From positions 3,359,001 to 3,423,000 of the forward strand of contig NZ_CP029761.1 of NCBI RefSeq assembly GCF_006874585.1: a stretch of 64,000 nucleotides of DNA, given 5' to 3'. Each line of letters opens with the position of its first letter. Position 1 is the first letter of the stretch. The notes beneath the pieces were generated by a model. It had not been told where the DNA came from. It searched no databases and saw only the letters and a list, made by a program, of their open reading frames with translations. This document shows, piece after piece, positions 18,570 to 26,797 of this stretch. A program made the position numbers and the translations under genes. This stretch comes from Sphingomonas sp. IC081 (GTDB lineage: Bacteria; Pseudomonadota; Alphaproteobacteria; Sphingomonadales; Sphingomonadaceae).

Positions 18570-19322
18570 TCAGGCCGCCGGGTTGCGGGCGAGGACCAGC
18601 TCGGCCACGCTGCGCAGGAGCAGGTGGATGTCGGCATCGCGCGAGAGGCGGTGGTCGCCGTCCTTGATGAGAGTCACCTGCACCTCGGATGAACGCAGCT
18701 TTTCGGCCAGCCGCACCGCGATTTCCCATGGCACGTCATCGTCGCGCTGGCCGTGGAGCAGGCGCACCGGGCCGTCGAAGGGAATGACCTTGTCCAGCAT
18801 GAGATTGGCCTGCCCGTCGGCCCAGAAGCCGGGGTGGGTGGGTGTGGGTTCGGGGCCATAGGGATTGTCTTCCCAGATCGTCTCGCCATCGGCGAGAACG
18901 TTCTTGTCCATCTGGGCAATACCCCATTCGGTAAAGTCCGGCGCGGCAGCAATGCCGACCATGCCCTTCACGCGGTCTCCCAGCTTCTCGGCAACCATCA
19001 GCATCAGCCAGCCGCCCATCGACGAGCCGACCAGCAGCACGTCACGCAAGTTCGCCGCCTCGATCAGCGCGATCACCTCGTCCCGCCAGCGGCTGAGCGT
19101 GCCATCCTCGAAAGCGCCGGGGCTCTGGCCGCAGCCCGAATAGTCGAGCAGCATGCAGGCGCGGCCGCTGGCCACCGCCATGTCGAACAGGGCCGCGGCC
19201 TTGCTGCCGGTCATGTCGGACATGTAGCCGGGCAGGAACACGATCGTCGGGCCGAGGCCGGGCGTGAAACGATGGGCGATCTGACGCCCGTCGGGCATCT
19301 CGTGGAAACGAAGTTCGGTCAT
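18570..19322 (-). CDS. alpha/beta hydrolase
   Basis: A 250-residue cytosolic serine hydrolase. VFLPGYMSDMTG is the oxyanion loop, VGSSMGGW holds the nucleophile (S101), HGQRDDDVPW supplies the acid and KDGDHRLS the His. It resembles the palmitoyl-thioesterase-like ABHD10 group, but the substrate is unproven. The ATG at 19322 is chosen; an upstream GTG (19343) would add seven codons without a better ribosome site. It heads a three-gene minus-strand unit with the TPR and LLM genes. Confidence 0.85.
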   Translation of the reverse strand: MTELRFHEMPDGRQIAHRFTPGLGPTIVFLPGYMSDMTGSKAAALFDMAVASGRACMLLDYSGCGQSPGAFEDGTLSRWRDEVIALIEAANLRDVLLVGSSMGGWLMLMVAEKLGDRVKGMVGIAAAPDFTEWGIAQMDKNVLADGETIWEDNPYGPEPTPTHPGFWADGQANLMLDKVIPFDGPVRLLHGQRDDDVPWEIAVRLAEKLRSSEVQVTLIKDGDHRLSRDADIHLLLRSVAELVLARNPAA

Positions 19323-19457
19323 GCGCGCGATAGTTGGGGGCACGGACCGGCGGGGGCAAGAGGCCAGGCGGGAAAGAAGGGCGGATGGTCGTGGCTGCTT
19401 TTAGGGATTTTCATCCTCATGCAGGCGCTCCGGATTCGCCCCAAAGGGGACGCTTGG

Positions 19458-19766
19458 TCAGCCTTGTCCTCGAATGTCTCGCCAATATTCCCGCTCAACC
19501 TCGGGATCAATTTCAACAGGCATCGAGCCTCCGTACAAACGATCTGCGCCGTCCTTGCGTGGGCCAGAAATCCAGAATTGGTCGCCTGTTTCGACATCGA
19601 AGTAATTCGCTTTGAACCCGCTTCCGTCGAGTGATTGAAATACCCTGCCATTGTAATGGATCGATCGTCCCGACTTCGAGAACGTAACCCTCCCGATCCG
19701 GGCCGCACCATTGAGGCCTTCGGATTTATCCTCGATATACATGATGCGCGTCTTGGATTTTGACAT
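19458..19766 (-). CDS. small conserved protein of unknown function, atypical composition
   Basis: A 102-residue soluble protein starting MSKSKTRIMYIEDKSEGLNG and continuing through RIGRVTFSKSGRSIHYNG. This short family is widespread, and from memory it is often mislabelled as DXP synthase in databases; it has no thiamine site and cannot be that enzyme. GC content is clearly lower than in neighbouring genes (many AT-ending codons), suggesting transfer. It stands alone, with a gene-poor repeat region on one side. A GYFDVETG/ISGPRKDG pattern suggests a small beta-rich fold (inference). Confidence 0.75.
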   Translation of the reverse strand: MSKSKTRIMYIEDKSEGLNGAARIGRVTFSKSGRSIHYNGRVFQSLDGSGFKANYFDVETGDQFWISGPRKDGADRLYGGSMPVEIDPEVEREYWRDIRGQG

Positions 19767-19960
19767 GCCTCGATCTTAGCTATCGGGCATTTTAAGGCAA
19801 CGGCTGCAAACCACCCATGTCGGCCATTTGGGAGGCAGAGGGTTGTGGTCCGTAGCAGCCTGTCCGGTATGCGCGGCTCACGAATAAAAGTGGTCGGACC
19901 GTTCACGCCCCCTTGCGGACGTTTGTTGAGCCCGGATGGCTTGCCGCTTGTTCACTCCAT

Positions 19961-20104
19961 TCGTCATTCCCGCGAAGGCGGGAATCCAGTAGCAACCTCG
20001 TAATGAGGGACACTCGAAGGCAATCCGCAGTGGCGCGATCTCGCCACCGGCGTTGGCTTCGAAGCGTTGCGTTGACTGGATTCCCGCCTCCGCGGGAATG
20101 ACGA
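19961..20104 (+). repeat. MITE-like unit with 30-bp terminal inverted repeats
   Basis: The left end (19961-19990, starting TCGTCATTCCCGCGAAGG) matches the reverse complement of the right end (20075-20104) at all but one position. Each end also folds on itself (CCCGC-GAAG-GCGGG). The middle 84 bp is not conserved with anything I can identify. The same motif recurs at 26054-26138 and 40911-40940, so this is a dispersed intergenic family. Confidence 0.8.
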
Positions 20105-20335
20105 AGATCTGGGTGCGGATTTGGCATCGGCAACGGGTGTTTTAAAATCCGAACCAGACGGTCGGCTTCCCACCCAAAGCTGCCCTCTCCACCCGCTCAG
20201 GCTGAGCTTGTCGAAGCCCCCGCGAGACGTGGCGCAAGGCAGACGTTCCGAGGGTCCGGGGGATCTCCTGAGTTTATCGAAGGGCTCCGGAATCTTCCCT
20301 TCCTTTCTTCTGAAACCGTCCGCCTGACCCGCAGC

Positions 20336-20368
20336 GATCCCGGCTTCTGCCGCGATGACGGAGATCTG
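20336..20368 (+). repeat. degenerate half-copy of the 30-bp repeat
   Basis: GATCCCGGCTTCTGCCGCGA followed by TGACGGAGATCTG aligns with the right end of the 144-bp unit (GATTCCCGCCTCCGCGGG, then AATGACGAAGATCTG). It is diverged and unpaired. Confidence 0.5.
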
Positions 20369-20478
20369 CGGGATGGTCGAAGCCCATTTCCCGCTCCCCC
20401 CCGTCCCAACGGTTGCCCCCGAAGCGCCGAACCGCGTAAGGCGATGTTAAAGCACCTCCCTCAGGATGCCGCAGCATC

Positions 20479-21813
20479 ATGTCCGCGCAGATTCTCGATT
20501 TTCCGACACGTCCCGGCCGGCTGGCCCTGCGACTCGAATGGTTCGCCACCGAGCGGTCGGTGCTGCTGGCGATCTGGGCGCTCTATTTCGCGCTGCGGGT
20601 GGCGGTGCTGTTCATCGACCTGGTGCCGACTTCGGATGCCGAGTGGTATTTTTCCCGTGCGGCGAGCCTTGCCGCCGGGCGCGGGTATCTTGGCAATGAC
20701 GGGGCGCCGACCGCGTTCTGGCCGGTCGGCTGGCCGGCGGTGCTGGGTTTGGCGTTCAGCCGGTTCGGTGCCTCGGCGGTGACGCTGGGCGTGTTCAACC
20801 TCGTCTCCTCGCTGCTGATCGGCGGGCTGACGCTGGCGCTGGGGCGCCGCCTGTTCGCCAGCGAGGCGGCGGCGCGGCTGGCGCTGCTGCTGCTCGCGGT
20901 CTATCCCAATGCCATCGGCTACGTGCCGCTGGCGCTGACCGAGGTGTTCTACACGCTGCTGCTGATGGCGGGGTGCTGGGCGGTGATCGTGCGGGAAAAC
21001 CGCTGGCAGCTGGTCGGCGCCGGGCTGGTGTTCGGCCTGGCCACGCTGGTCAAGGCGCAGACGCTGGTGGTGGTGCCGCTGCTTTTCGCGATCGACTGGC
21101 TGCGGATGAAGCCGATGGGCAAGCGCCTGCCCGGCCTCGTGCTCGACGCTCTGGTGGTGCTGGCCGCCGCCGCCGTGGTGATCGCGCCCTGGACGGTGCG
21201 CAACCGGGTGGAGCTGGGGCACTGGGTCATGGTCTCGACCAATGGCGGCTACACCTTGCTGACCGGCAACCACGACCGCGCCAATGGCGACTATTCACCC
21301 GATGCGCCGGTGGTGGACCGCCTGATGGCGCGCGGCGATCTCGACGAGGTTGCCCGCGACGGCGAGGCACGGCGGCTGGGCATGGCGTGGATCAGGCAGA
21401 ACCCCGGAAAGTTCCTCGCGCTTGCCCCGCGCAAGCTGGCGCGGCTCTGGCTGCCCGATGGCGAGGCGGAATGGGCCTATCAGGGCGGCGCGCCGGGGTA
21501 TGCCGGGGCCGAGGGGGTCTACCGCGCGGTGCGCTGGATCAACCAGGGCTATTACGGGCTGCTGATGCTGGGCTTCGCGCTGGCGCTTGCGGTGATGACC
21601 CTGCGCCGCCGTCATGACCGCACGCGCTGGGCGGGCTGGTGGCTGCTGCCCTATGGGCTGGCGCTCTATCCGACCGCGATCTGCCTGGTGTTCTCGGGCC
21701 AGTCACGCTTCCACTATCCGGTCATGCCGTTCGTGTGCATGGCGGCGGCATGGGTGGTGGTGGCGGCGCTGGAGCGGCTGGCCTGGCGCAAGCGCCGCGT
21801 GACGGTTCACTGA
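20479..21813 (+). CDS. GT39/ArnT-like integral membrane glycosyltransferase
   Basis: A 444-residue protein with about ten membrane helices. The first periplasmic loop contains PTSDAEWYFSRA, the acidic motif region of the ArnT/PMT-like GT-C fold, where Asp/Glu bind the lipid-linked sugar donor. A lumenal loop in the C-terminal half (GGYTLLTGNHDRANGDY) is typical of the family. It probably moves a sugar from undecaprenyl- or dolichyl-phosphate to an envelope acceptor. No polysaccharide cluster surrounds it, so the acceptor is unknown. It is isolated between two repeat-rich stretches. Confidence 0.82.
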   Translation: MSAQILDFPTRPGRLALRLEWFATERSVLLAIWALYFALRVAVLFIDLVPTSDAEWYFSRAASLAAGRGYLGNDGAPTAFWPVGWPAVLGLAFSRFGASAVTLGVFNLVSSLLIGGLTLALGRRLFASEAAARLALLLLAVYPNAIGYVPLALTEVFYTLLLMAGCWAVIVRENRWQLVGAGLVFGLATLVKAQTLVVVPLLFAIDWLRMKPMGKRLPGLVLDALVVLAAAAVVIAPWTVRNRVELGHWVMVSTNGGYTLLTGNHDRANGDYSPDAPVVDRLMARGDLDEVARDGEARRLGMAWIRQNPGKFLALAPRKLARLWLPDGEAEWAYQGGAPGYAGAEGVYRAVRWINQGYYGLLMLGFALALAVMTLRRRHDRTRWAGWWLLPYGLALYPTAICLVFSGQSRFHYPVMPFVCMAAAWVVVAALERLAWRKRRVTVH

Positions 21814-21876
21814 GCGGGCGATCGAAACTTCGCAAAAAGCGAATCTTGCAGCACCAGACCAACCGTGGCCCAACCC

Positions 21877-22146
21877 CTAGGTCGTAAACTCATAAACGGC
21901 ACCATCGAGGTTTGAGGCAAAATGGCTCAGCGGCAGGAGGGAAGGCGCAGGAATATGTCGATATTTCAAGACTTCCCGACGCAGCGCTGGGCCATTTTGG
22001 GCAAATCCCGCAGGGACGCCCAAATGGCTTCCATCTCGAACCCAAGCGGCCTTGGACGGGCAACCAGCCCGCCCGGCGGCAACTTCGGCCCGAGCTGTTC
22101 GCCATTTGGGCGCCTCGATGGTGCCGTTTATGCGTTTACGACCTAG
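21877..22146 (+). repeat. 270-bp palindromic four-stem element, copy A
   Basis: Outer stem: 21877-21910 pairs with 22113-22146 (34 bp, one mismatch), both ends being CTAG. Inside are arm P2 (21915-21932 with 21985-22002), a mini-hairpin TCCC-GCA-GGGA (22006-22016) and arm P3 (22017-22028 with 22101-22112). P2 carries a conserved core at 21944-21967 with a small hairpin AATAT-GTCG-ATATT. The same layout and length occur at 53019-53288 in the opposite orientation. It fills nearly all of the 329-bp gap between the GT39 gene and the next gene. It encodes no convincing protein. It may be a structured RNA or a palindromic mobile unit. Confidence 0.88.
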
Positions 22147-22331
22147 AGCAGAACGGGTCCGATCACGCGAACGATGATGGTGGTGCCGGTGGGCGCGCCG
22201 CGCTCCGCCGTCTCATGACGGGCGGACAGGCTTTCGTGCAGCGCACCGAGGCCAAGGCCAAGCGCCGCCACGATAGCCACCCACGCGCCGATCCTGCGCC
22301 CGCGTCCTGACAGGCCCGCCCGCCCGATCAT
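22143..22331 (-). CDS. small membrane protein at the edge of the palindromic element
   Basis: A 62-residue protein with a basic N-terminus (GRAGLSGRGRR) and one membrane helix (about 15-31), then a short exterior tail ending TTIIVRVIGPVLL. It lies 6 bp after the Xre regulator stop and is the third gene of a minus-strand operon. Its TAG stop is the CTAG end of the 270-bp element, so the element may have truncated a longer gene or supplied a new stop. I do not recognise the family. Confidence 0.55.
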   Translation of the reverse strand: MIGRAGLSGRGRRIGAWVAIVAALGLGLGALHESLSARHETAERGAPTGTTIIVRVIGPVLL

Positions 22332-22337
22332 CGTCCA

Positions 22338-22529
22338 TCACCCCTTCTGGAATATGTCCTCGATCCTCATATCAAAGATCTCGGCGATGCGAAATGCCAG
22401 AGGCAAGGAGGGATCGTAACGCCCCGTCTCGATGGCGTTGACGCTCTGGCGGCTGACGTCCAGCCGCTCGGCGAGATCCTGCTGGCTCCAGCCGCGCCGG
22501 GCGCGCAGGTCCTTGAGGTGGTTCTTCAT
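22338..22529 (-). CDS. Xre-family transcriptional regulator, 63 aa
   Basis: A compact Cro/CI-type helix-turn-helix protein of the YozG/Xre mini-regulator type. LRARRGWSQQDLAERLDVSR and QSVNAIETGRYDPSLPLA form the HTH, and the tail FRIAEIFDMRIEDIF is standard. Such short regulators often sit beside membrane proteins of unknown function and control their own operon. Its ATG overlaps the stop of the upstream membrane gene by 4 bp. Confidence 0.9.
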   Translation of the reverse strand: MKNHLKDLRARRGWSQQDLAERLDVSRQSVNAIETGRYDPSLPLAFRIAEIFDMRIEDIFQKG

Positions 22530-22948
22530 GCCGGGCAGTGGGCGCCCATGGTCAGGCGATTGAACAGCATCCCGACAAACAGCCCCAGCGCCCAGAGCGG
22601 GAAGACAAAGAACAGCGCCAGCCTGGGCACCGTGGGGGCGAACAGTTCGAGCAGCCCCCAGACACTACAGACGGCCAGGGTGAATGCGGTCGCCACCAGG
22701 AACTTGCGAATTTCCAGCATGCGCAAGTACTCGTCCTCAAGCTCGACCAGCAAGCGCCCCATCGCCCAGACCCAGCCGACAACCGCCAGCCCCGGCAGCA
22801 GGGCCAGGCCGATCGTGCGGGCATCGGCCGGCGCATGGTCGGGAATCAGCCGCACCGCAAGCGCGATCGCCCCGACATAAAGCAGGCTCAGCGGCAGCAT
22901 CCGGCGAAGATAGCGGCGATAGGCGGGGTTCTTGCGAAAGGTCGTCAT
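22526..22948 (-). CDS. four-helix membrane protein, partner of Xre regulator
   Basis: A 140-residue integral membrane protein with four hydrophobic segments (about 18-36, 48-66, 84-104 and 112-130). The basic N-terminus MTTFRKNPAYRRYLRR and the charged loop VELEDEYLRMLEIRKF are probably cytoplasmic. This pairing with a short Xre regulator is common in proteobacteria, but the function is not known to me. The ATG at 22948 is chosen because sequence upstream is not protein-like. It is the first gene of a three-gene operon. Confidence 0.75.
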   Translation of the reverse strand: MTTFRKNPAYRRYLRRMLPLSLLYVGAIALAVRLIPDHAPADARTIGLALLPGLAVVGWVWAMGRLLVELEDEYLRMLEIRKFLVATAFTLAVCSVWGLLELFAPTVPRLALFFVFPLWALGLFVGMLFNRLTMGAHCPA

Positions 22949-23091
22949 GTCGAAAACCACTCCGGTCCGCGCCGGAGCAGCCCGGCGGTCATGTAAAGCA
23001 AACTTGTCACCCCGCATCATTGGAGTCAAGCGTCCTTTACATTCACAATGACGGGATGACATCCCGGCCGGCAATCGCTACATTCGCGGCG

Positions 23092-23169
23092 ATGACGCAG
23101 CTGTGCACCACCACTGGCACGACCACTACCACCACCCGGCGCTCCCGGGGACGGTGGGTCGCGGCCTGA
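23092..23169 (+). CDS. candidate threonine leader peptide for thrS
   Basis: A 25-codon frame, MTQLCTTTGTTTTTTRRSRG and five more residues, has ten Thr codons among its first 15 residues and ends 152 bp before thrS. An in-frame ATG at 23056 could extend it. The run of Thr codons is followed by mutually exclusive hairpins, as in amino-acid attenuators: scarce charged tRNA-Thr would stall the ribosome on the Thr run. No strong ribosome site is visible, so translation is unproven. Confidence 0.6.
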   Translation: MTQLCTTTGTTTTTTRRSRGRWVAA

Positions 23170-23213
23170 GCAGGCAGCCACCGTCGCCCGGGGTTCGGGC
23201 GAGCGGCGTCTCT
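23144..23213 (+). promoter_or_regulatory. candidate attenuator before thrS
   Basis: Terminator form: TCGCCCG (23184-23190) pairs with CGGGCGA (23196-23202), followed by a pyrimidine run TCTCTTT. Alternative form: 23145-23157 (CCGGGGACGGTGG) pairs with 23178-23192, consuming the terminator's left arm. The alternative arm starts at the end of the leader's Thr and Arg codons, so a stalled ribosome would favour one form over the other. Confidence 0.55.
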
Positions 23214-23321
23214 TTCCCGAATCGAGCGAATTTCTAAGGCGCAAAAGCTTCACCCGCGCGCGCGCCTGTGCCATTGGGCCACAAAATCGGCGCGCAGCCG
23301 GAAACCGGAAAGACGAGTTCG

Positions 23322-25334
23322 ATGTCCGAGATGTTCAAGATCAGCCTGCCCGACGGTTCGGTTCGCGAGATGCCGCAAGGCTCCACCCCTGCCGACGTCG
23401 CCGCCGCCATCGGCCCCGGCCTTGCCAAGGCCGCGCTTGCCGCAAAGATCGACGGCGAACTGGTGGACCTCAGCCGCCCCTTCACCGGCGATGCCAGCCT
23501 CGCGCTCGTCACCAGCCGCGACGAGGACGAGGCGCTGGACCTTGCCCGTCACGACTTTGCCCACGTCATGGCCGAAGCGGTGCAGGCGCTGTTCCCCGGC
23601 ACGCAGATCACCTTCGGCCCTTCGACGGCGGACGGTTTCTACTACGACTTCGCGCCCAATCCGGAGCGCGGGCCGTTCACCGACGAGGACTTGCCGGCGA
23701 TCGAGGCGGAGATGCGCAAGATCATCGCCGCCGACAAGCCGCTGCGCCGCGAGGTGTGGGACCGCGAGACGCTGATCAGCCGCTGGAAGCAGCAGGGCGA
23801 GAACTTCAAGGCCGAATGGGCCGCCGAACTGCCGGGCGACGAGCCGCTGACCGTCTACTGGTCGGGCGAGGACTGGCTGGACATGTGCCGCGGCCCGCAC
23901 CTGCCCTCGACCGGCAAGCTGGACCCGGCCGCCTTCAAGCTGACCCGCGTTTCCGGCGCCTACTGGCGCGGCGACCAGAACAACGCGATGCTCAGCCGCA
24001 TCTACGGCACCGGCTGGCTCAACAAGAAGCAGCTGGCCGCGCACCTCACGCGCCTCGAGGAAGCCGCCAAGCGCGACCACCGCAAGCTCGGCAATGAGAT
24101 GGACCTGTTCCACCTCCAGGCCGAAGCGCACGGTTCGGTGTTCTGGCACCCCAAGGGCTACGTGATCTATCGCGCGCTCGAGGATTACATGCGCCGCGCC
24201 GTCAGCCAGGCCGACTGCAAGGAAGTGAAGACGCCGCAGGTCATGGACGCGCGGCAGTGGGAAGCCTCGGGCCACTGGGGCAAGTACCGCGAGAACATGT
24301 TCGTCATCCCCGACGAAGTGCCCAACACCGAGGATGACGGCCCGATCATCTCCAACGACGCGCAGTGGATGGCCTTGAAGCCGATGAACTGCCCGGCGCA
24401 CGTCTTGATCTTCAAGCAGGGCATCAAGTCCTACCGCGACCTGCCGCTGCGCATCGTCGAGAACGGCTGCTGCCACCGCAACGAGCCGCACGGCGCGCTG
24501 CACGGGCTGATGCGCGTGCGCCAGTTCACGCAGGACGACGGCCACATCTTCTGCCGCGAAGACCAGATCGTCAGCGAAGTGCAGGCCTTCTGCGAGATGG
24601 CGGACCGCGTCTACAAGGACTTCGGCTTCACTTACGCGATCAAGCTGGCGCTGCGCCCGGACAACCGCATCGGCACCGAGGAGCAGTGGGACAAGGCCGA
24701 AGCCGAACTGCGCGACGCCGTCGTGCGCGCCGGCCTCGCCACCGAGGAGTATGGCTGGGAAGAACTGCCCGGCGAAGGCGCGTTCTATGCGCCCAAGCTG
24801 GAATGGCACCTGACCGACGCGATCGGCCGCACCTGGCAGGTCGGCACGATCCAGTCCGACCGCATGCTGCCCGAACGCCTCGACGCCCACTACATCGGCG
24901 AGGACGGCGAAAAGCACCGCCCGGTCATGCTGCACCGCGCGATCTTCGGTTCCTACGAGCGCTTCATCGGCATCCTGATCGAGCACTTCGCCGGCAAGCT
25001 GCCGGTCTGGCTCGCCCCGGTCCAGGCGGTCGTCACCACGATCGTCTCCGATGCCGACAGCTATGCGCAGGAAGTCTCGCAGAAGCTGAAGGCCGCCGGC
25101 GTGCGGGTCGAGACCGACCTGCGCAACGAGAAGATCAACTACAAGGTGCGCGACCACTCGCTGAAGAAGGTTCCGCATCTGGTGGTGGTCGGCAAGCGCG
25201 AGGCCGAGGAAGGCACCGTCGCCATCCGCACGCTGGGCGCCGAGCACCAGAAGGTCATGTCGCTCGACGACGCCATCGCCATGCTCAGGACCGAATCCAC
25301 CGCGCCGGACCTGCTTGAAGGTCTTCCGGCATGA
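23322..25334 (+). CDS. thrS: threonyl-tRNA synthetase
   Basis: A full-length 670-residue class II synthetase. It has an N-terminal TGS domain (1-60), an editing domain (about 65-225, with [14 protein letters not shown] carrying the HxxxH-type motif), a catalytic core with the zinc Cys in [11 protein letters not shown], motif 2 [15 protein letters not shown], and an anticodon-binding domain from about 550. It charges tRNA-Thr and removes mis-attached serine. The ATG at 23322 gives the TGS start [13 protein letters not shown]. It is preceded by a threonine-rich leader and followed with a 4-bp overlap by a spermidine-synthase-like gene. Confidence 0.97.
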   Translation: MSEMFKISLPDGSVREMPQGSTPADVAAAIGPGLAKAALAAKIDGELVDLSRPFTGDASLALVTSRDEDEALDLARHDFAHVMAEAVQALFPGTQITFGPSTADGFYYDFAPNPERGPFTDEDLPAIEAEMRKIIAADKPLRREVWDRETLISRWKQQGENFKAEWAAELPGDEPLTVYWSGEDWLDMCRGPHLPSTGKLDPAAFKLTRVSGAYWRGDQNNAMLSRIYGTGWLNKKQLAAHLTRLEEAAKRDHRKLGNEMDLFHLQAEAHGSVFWHPKGYVIYRALEDYMRRAVSQADCKEVKTPQVMDARQWEASGHWGKYRENMFVIPDEVPNTEDDGPIISNDAQWMALKPMNCPAHVLIFKQGIKSYRDLPLRIVENGCCHRNEPHGALHGLMRVRQFTQDDGHIFCREDQIVSEVQAFCEMADRVYKDFGFTYAIKLALRPDNRIGTEEQWDKAEAELRDAVVRAGLATEEYGWEELPGEGAFYAPKLEWHLTDAIGRTWQVGTIQSDRMLPERLDAHYIGEDGEKHRPVMLHRAIFGSYERFIGILIEHFAGKLPVWLAPVQAVVTTIVSDADSYAQEVSQKLKAAGVRVETDLRNEKINYKVRDHSLKKVPHLVVVGKREAEEGTVAIRTLGAEHQKVMSLDDAIAMLRTESTAPDLLEGLPA

Positions 25335-26005
25335 TTCGCCGCGAGCTGATCGACACCGCGTGGATTCCCGATGGGGAGAAGCTGGAGCTCTACAAGCACG
25401 ATTCCGATTACATGATCGTGCTGGGGCACAACGAGCTGATGTCCACGCGCAAGTGGGGCAGCGAGGAAGCCCTCGCAACGATGGCTTACGAGCGCATCAA
25501 GGGCATCACCAAGCGCCCCCACTTCCTGATCGGCGGCTACGGCATGGGCTTCACGCTGCGCGCCGCGCTGCGCACGCTGCCCGAGGATTCGAAGATCACG
25601 GTCGTCGAACTGGTGCCCGAGATCATCGAATGGGCCCGCGGGCCGATGGCGGAGCTGGCGCAGGGCTGCCTCGACAATCCGCGCGTCAATCTGGTGATGG
25701 GCGATGTGGCGCACGTGATCGACGGATCGCGCGCCGCCTACGATGCGATCCTGCTCGACGTCGACAATGGCCCCGACGGGCTGGTGCGCGAGGACAACAA
25801 CGTCATCTATTCCAAGGCCGGCCTGCGCGCGGCGCGCAATGCGCTGACCCCGGACGGCGTACTGGCGGTCTGGTCGGCGGGCGCCGATCCCGCCTTCACC
25901 CGCCGTCTGGAACGCGCCGGGTTCAAGGTGGACGAAGTGAAGGTGCCCTCGCGCAGCAACGGCAAGGGACCCAAGCACGTGATCTGGTTCGCCACGCCGG
26001 AGTGA
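25331..26005 (+). CDS. spermidine synthase-fold SAM-binding protein
   Basis: A 224-residue protein with a Rossmann-type methyltransferase/aminopropyltransferase fold. [14 protein letters not shown] is the nucleotide-binding glycine loop, [14 protein letters not shown] carries the acidic residue for the ribose, and [17 protein letters not shown] is the motif IV region. It lacks the full N-terminal strand domain of true spermidine synthases, so aminopropyl transfer is unproven. The start overlaps the thrS stop (ATGA), indicating coupling; this order suggests a housekeeping role, but the substrate is unknown. Confidence 0.82.
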   Translation: MIRRELIDTAWIPDGEKLELYKHDSDYMIVLGHNELMSTRKWGSEEALATMAYERIKGITKRPHFLIGGYGMGFTLRAALRTLPEDSKITVVELVPEIIEWARGPMAELAQGCLDNPRVNLVMGDVAHVIDGSRAAYDAILLDVDNGPDGLVREDNNVIYSKAGLRAARNALTPDGVLAVWSAGADPAFTRRLERAGFKVDEVKVPSRSNGKGPKHVIWFATPE

Positions 26006-26053
26006 TCCCGGCGGGCGGATCTCCGCACCCGACGTCACCAATTCCAATACTTG

Positions 26054-26138
26054 CGTCGCCCCCGCGAAGGCGGGGGCCCCGCTTCCTTTTCGCCCCGCCT
26101 CAAGAAAAAGCGGGATCCCCGCCTTCGCGGGGATGACG
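26054..26138 (+). repeat. 85-bp composite inverted repeat
   Basis: CGTCGCCCCCGCGAAGGCGG at the left and its near-complement ending GGGGATGACG at the right form terminal repeats of about 31 bp. They belong to the same family as 19961-20104 with a shorter centre. It lies between convergent genes and may also stop transcription. Confidence 0.75.
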
Positions 26139-26177
26139 GGAAGAGGTTAGACTGGATTGTTTGAAACGTCCGGATAG

Positions 26178-26396
26178 TCAGCCCGGCAGGGTGCGATCCC
26201 CGCGCGCCCGAATCCGTCGCGCCTTGGCCCTTCCGGCCGCTGCCACCAGAACACTGGTGCTCAGCAGAATGCCCGAAACCAGCATGCCGACGGCGACCAG
26301 TCCGGGCGGGCTGAAATCGGTGCGGGCGTCGAGTTCCGCCCATTTGCCCAGCCGTATGCTGGCGCGGGCGGTCTGGCGATCCTTGGAAAGACGCAT
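26178..26396 (-). CDS. small single-helix membrane protein
   Basis: A 72-residue protein: a basic N-terminus (MRLSKDRQTARASIRLGKW), a hydrophobic segment (about 33-56, VAVGMLVSGILLSTSVLVAAA) and a strongly basic tail (RAKARRIRARGDR). An AAGGAG ribosome site supports the ATG at 26396 over the GTG one codon upstream. The family is unknown. It lies 30 bp after the next minus-strand gene and may share its transcript. Confidence 0.6.
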   Translation of the reverse strand: MRLSKDRQTARASIRLGKWAELDARTDFSPPGLVAVGMLVSGILLSTSVLVAAAGRAKARRIRARGDRTLPG

Positions 26397-26426
26397 CACG
26401 GCTCCTTAGCGCGAGTTGCGCAAAGG

Positions 26427-26768
26427 TTAGCCCTCCTGCGCCAGCCGATCCAGCCAGGCCTGCGCCTGCCTGGGCTCCCCCACCGCATGCGAGGATACCG
26501 GCCCGCGCGCGGCGAGGAATTCGGCGTGGAGCGCAAACGGCTCCATATCGAGCTGATCGCGCAACTCGTCGATCTCGTCGGCGAGGTCGGCAAGGCCGTC
26601 CACCAGCGGCGCGGCCTTGGCGCGGGCCTGCTTGTCCTTGTTGTGGCCGAACAGGCCCCATTGCCCCGCCGCCGTCACCTTGAGCGCCGCGACCAGCGCG
26701 GCGCGATATTCGCTTTCGAGTTCGGCGCGGCGGGTGTCCATGCGCTCAAGACGGTCTATTTTGGCCAT
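26427..26768 (-). CDS. conserved hypothetical helical protein
   Basis: A 113-residue soluble protein, predicted all-helical, with many charged residues: MAKIDRLERMDTRRAEL, a KDKQARAKAAPLVDG segment and a coiled-coil-like DEIDELRDQLDMEPF. The short linker QWGLFGHNK is conserved in sphingomonad relatives as far as I recall. There are no catalytic motifs. It lies 29 bp after the bestrophin-like gene on the same strand, so it is probably cotranscribed. Confidence 0.7.
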   Translation of the reverse strand: MAKIDRLERMDTRRAELESEYRAALVAALKVTAAGQWGLFGHNKDKQARAKAAPLVDGLADLADEIDELRDQLDMEPFALHAEFLAARGPVSSHAVGEPRQAQAWLDRLAQEG

Positions 26769-26797
26769 GGACCGCCTCTAGAGCGTTTTGGGCGCAA

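Larger units (their letters stand above)
19767..20478 (+). other. gene-free repeat-rich stretch
   Basis: No credible gene is present. It holds the 144-bp inverted-repeat unit (19961-20104), a copy of the GCTCAGGCTGAGCTTGTCGA-type repeat (about 20194-20222), a variant near 20270-20290, and a degenerate half-unit at 20336-20368. Confidence 0.7.

Noticed and set aside
20444..20478. upstream extension of the GT39-like gene
   Set aside because: The upstream frame is short and not membrane-like; the ATG at 20479 fits the family start.
21877..22146. classical IS or MITE with target duplication
   Set aside because: I found no direct repeat flanking either copy beyond the CTAG that belongs to the stem, so I keep it as an unclassified palindromic element.
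23250..25478. 742-residue minus-strand open frame opposite thrS
   Set aside because: Antisense of a full-length essential synthetase with typical shadow composition.
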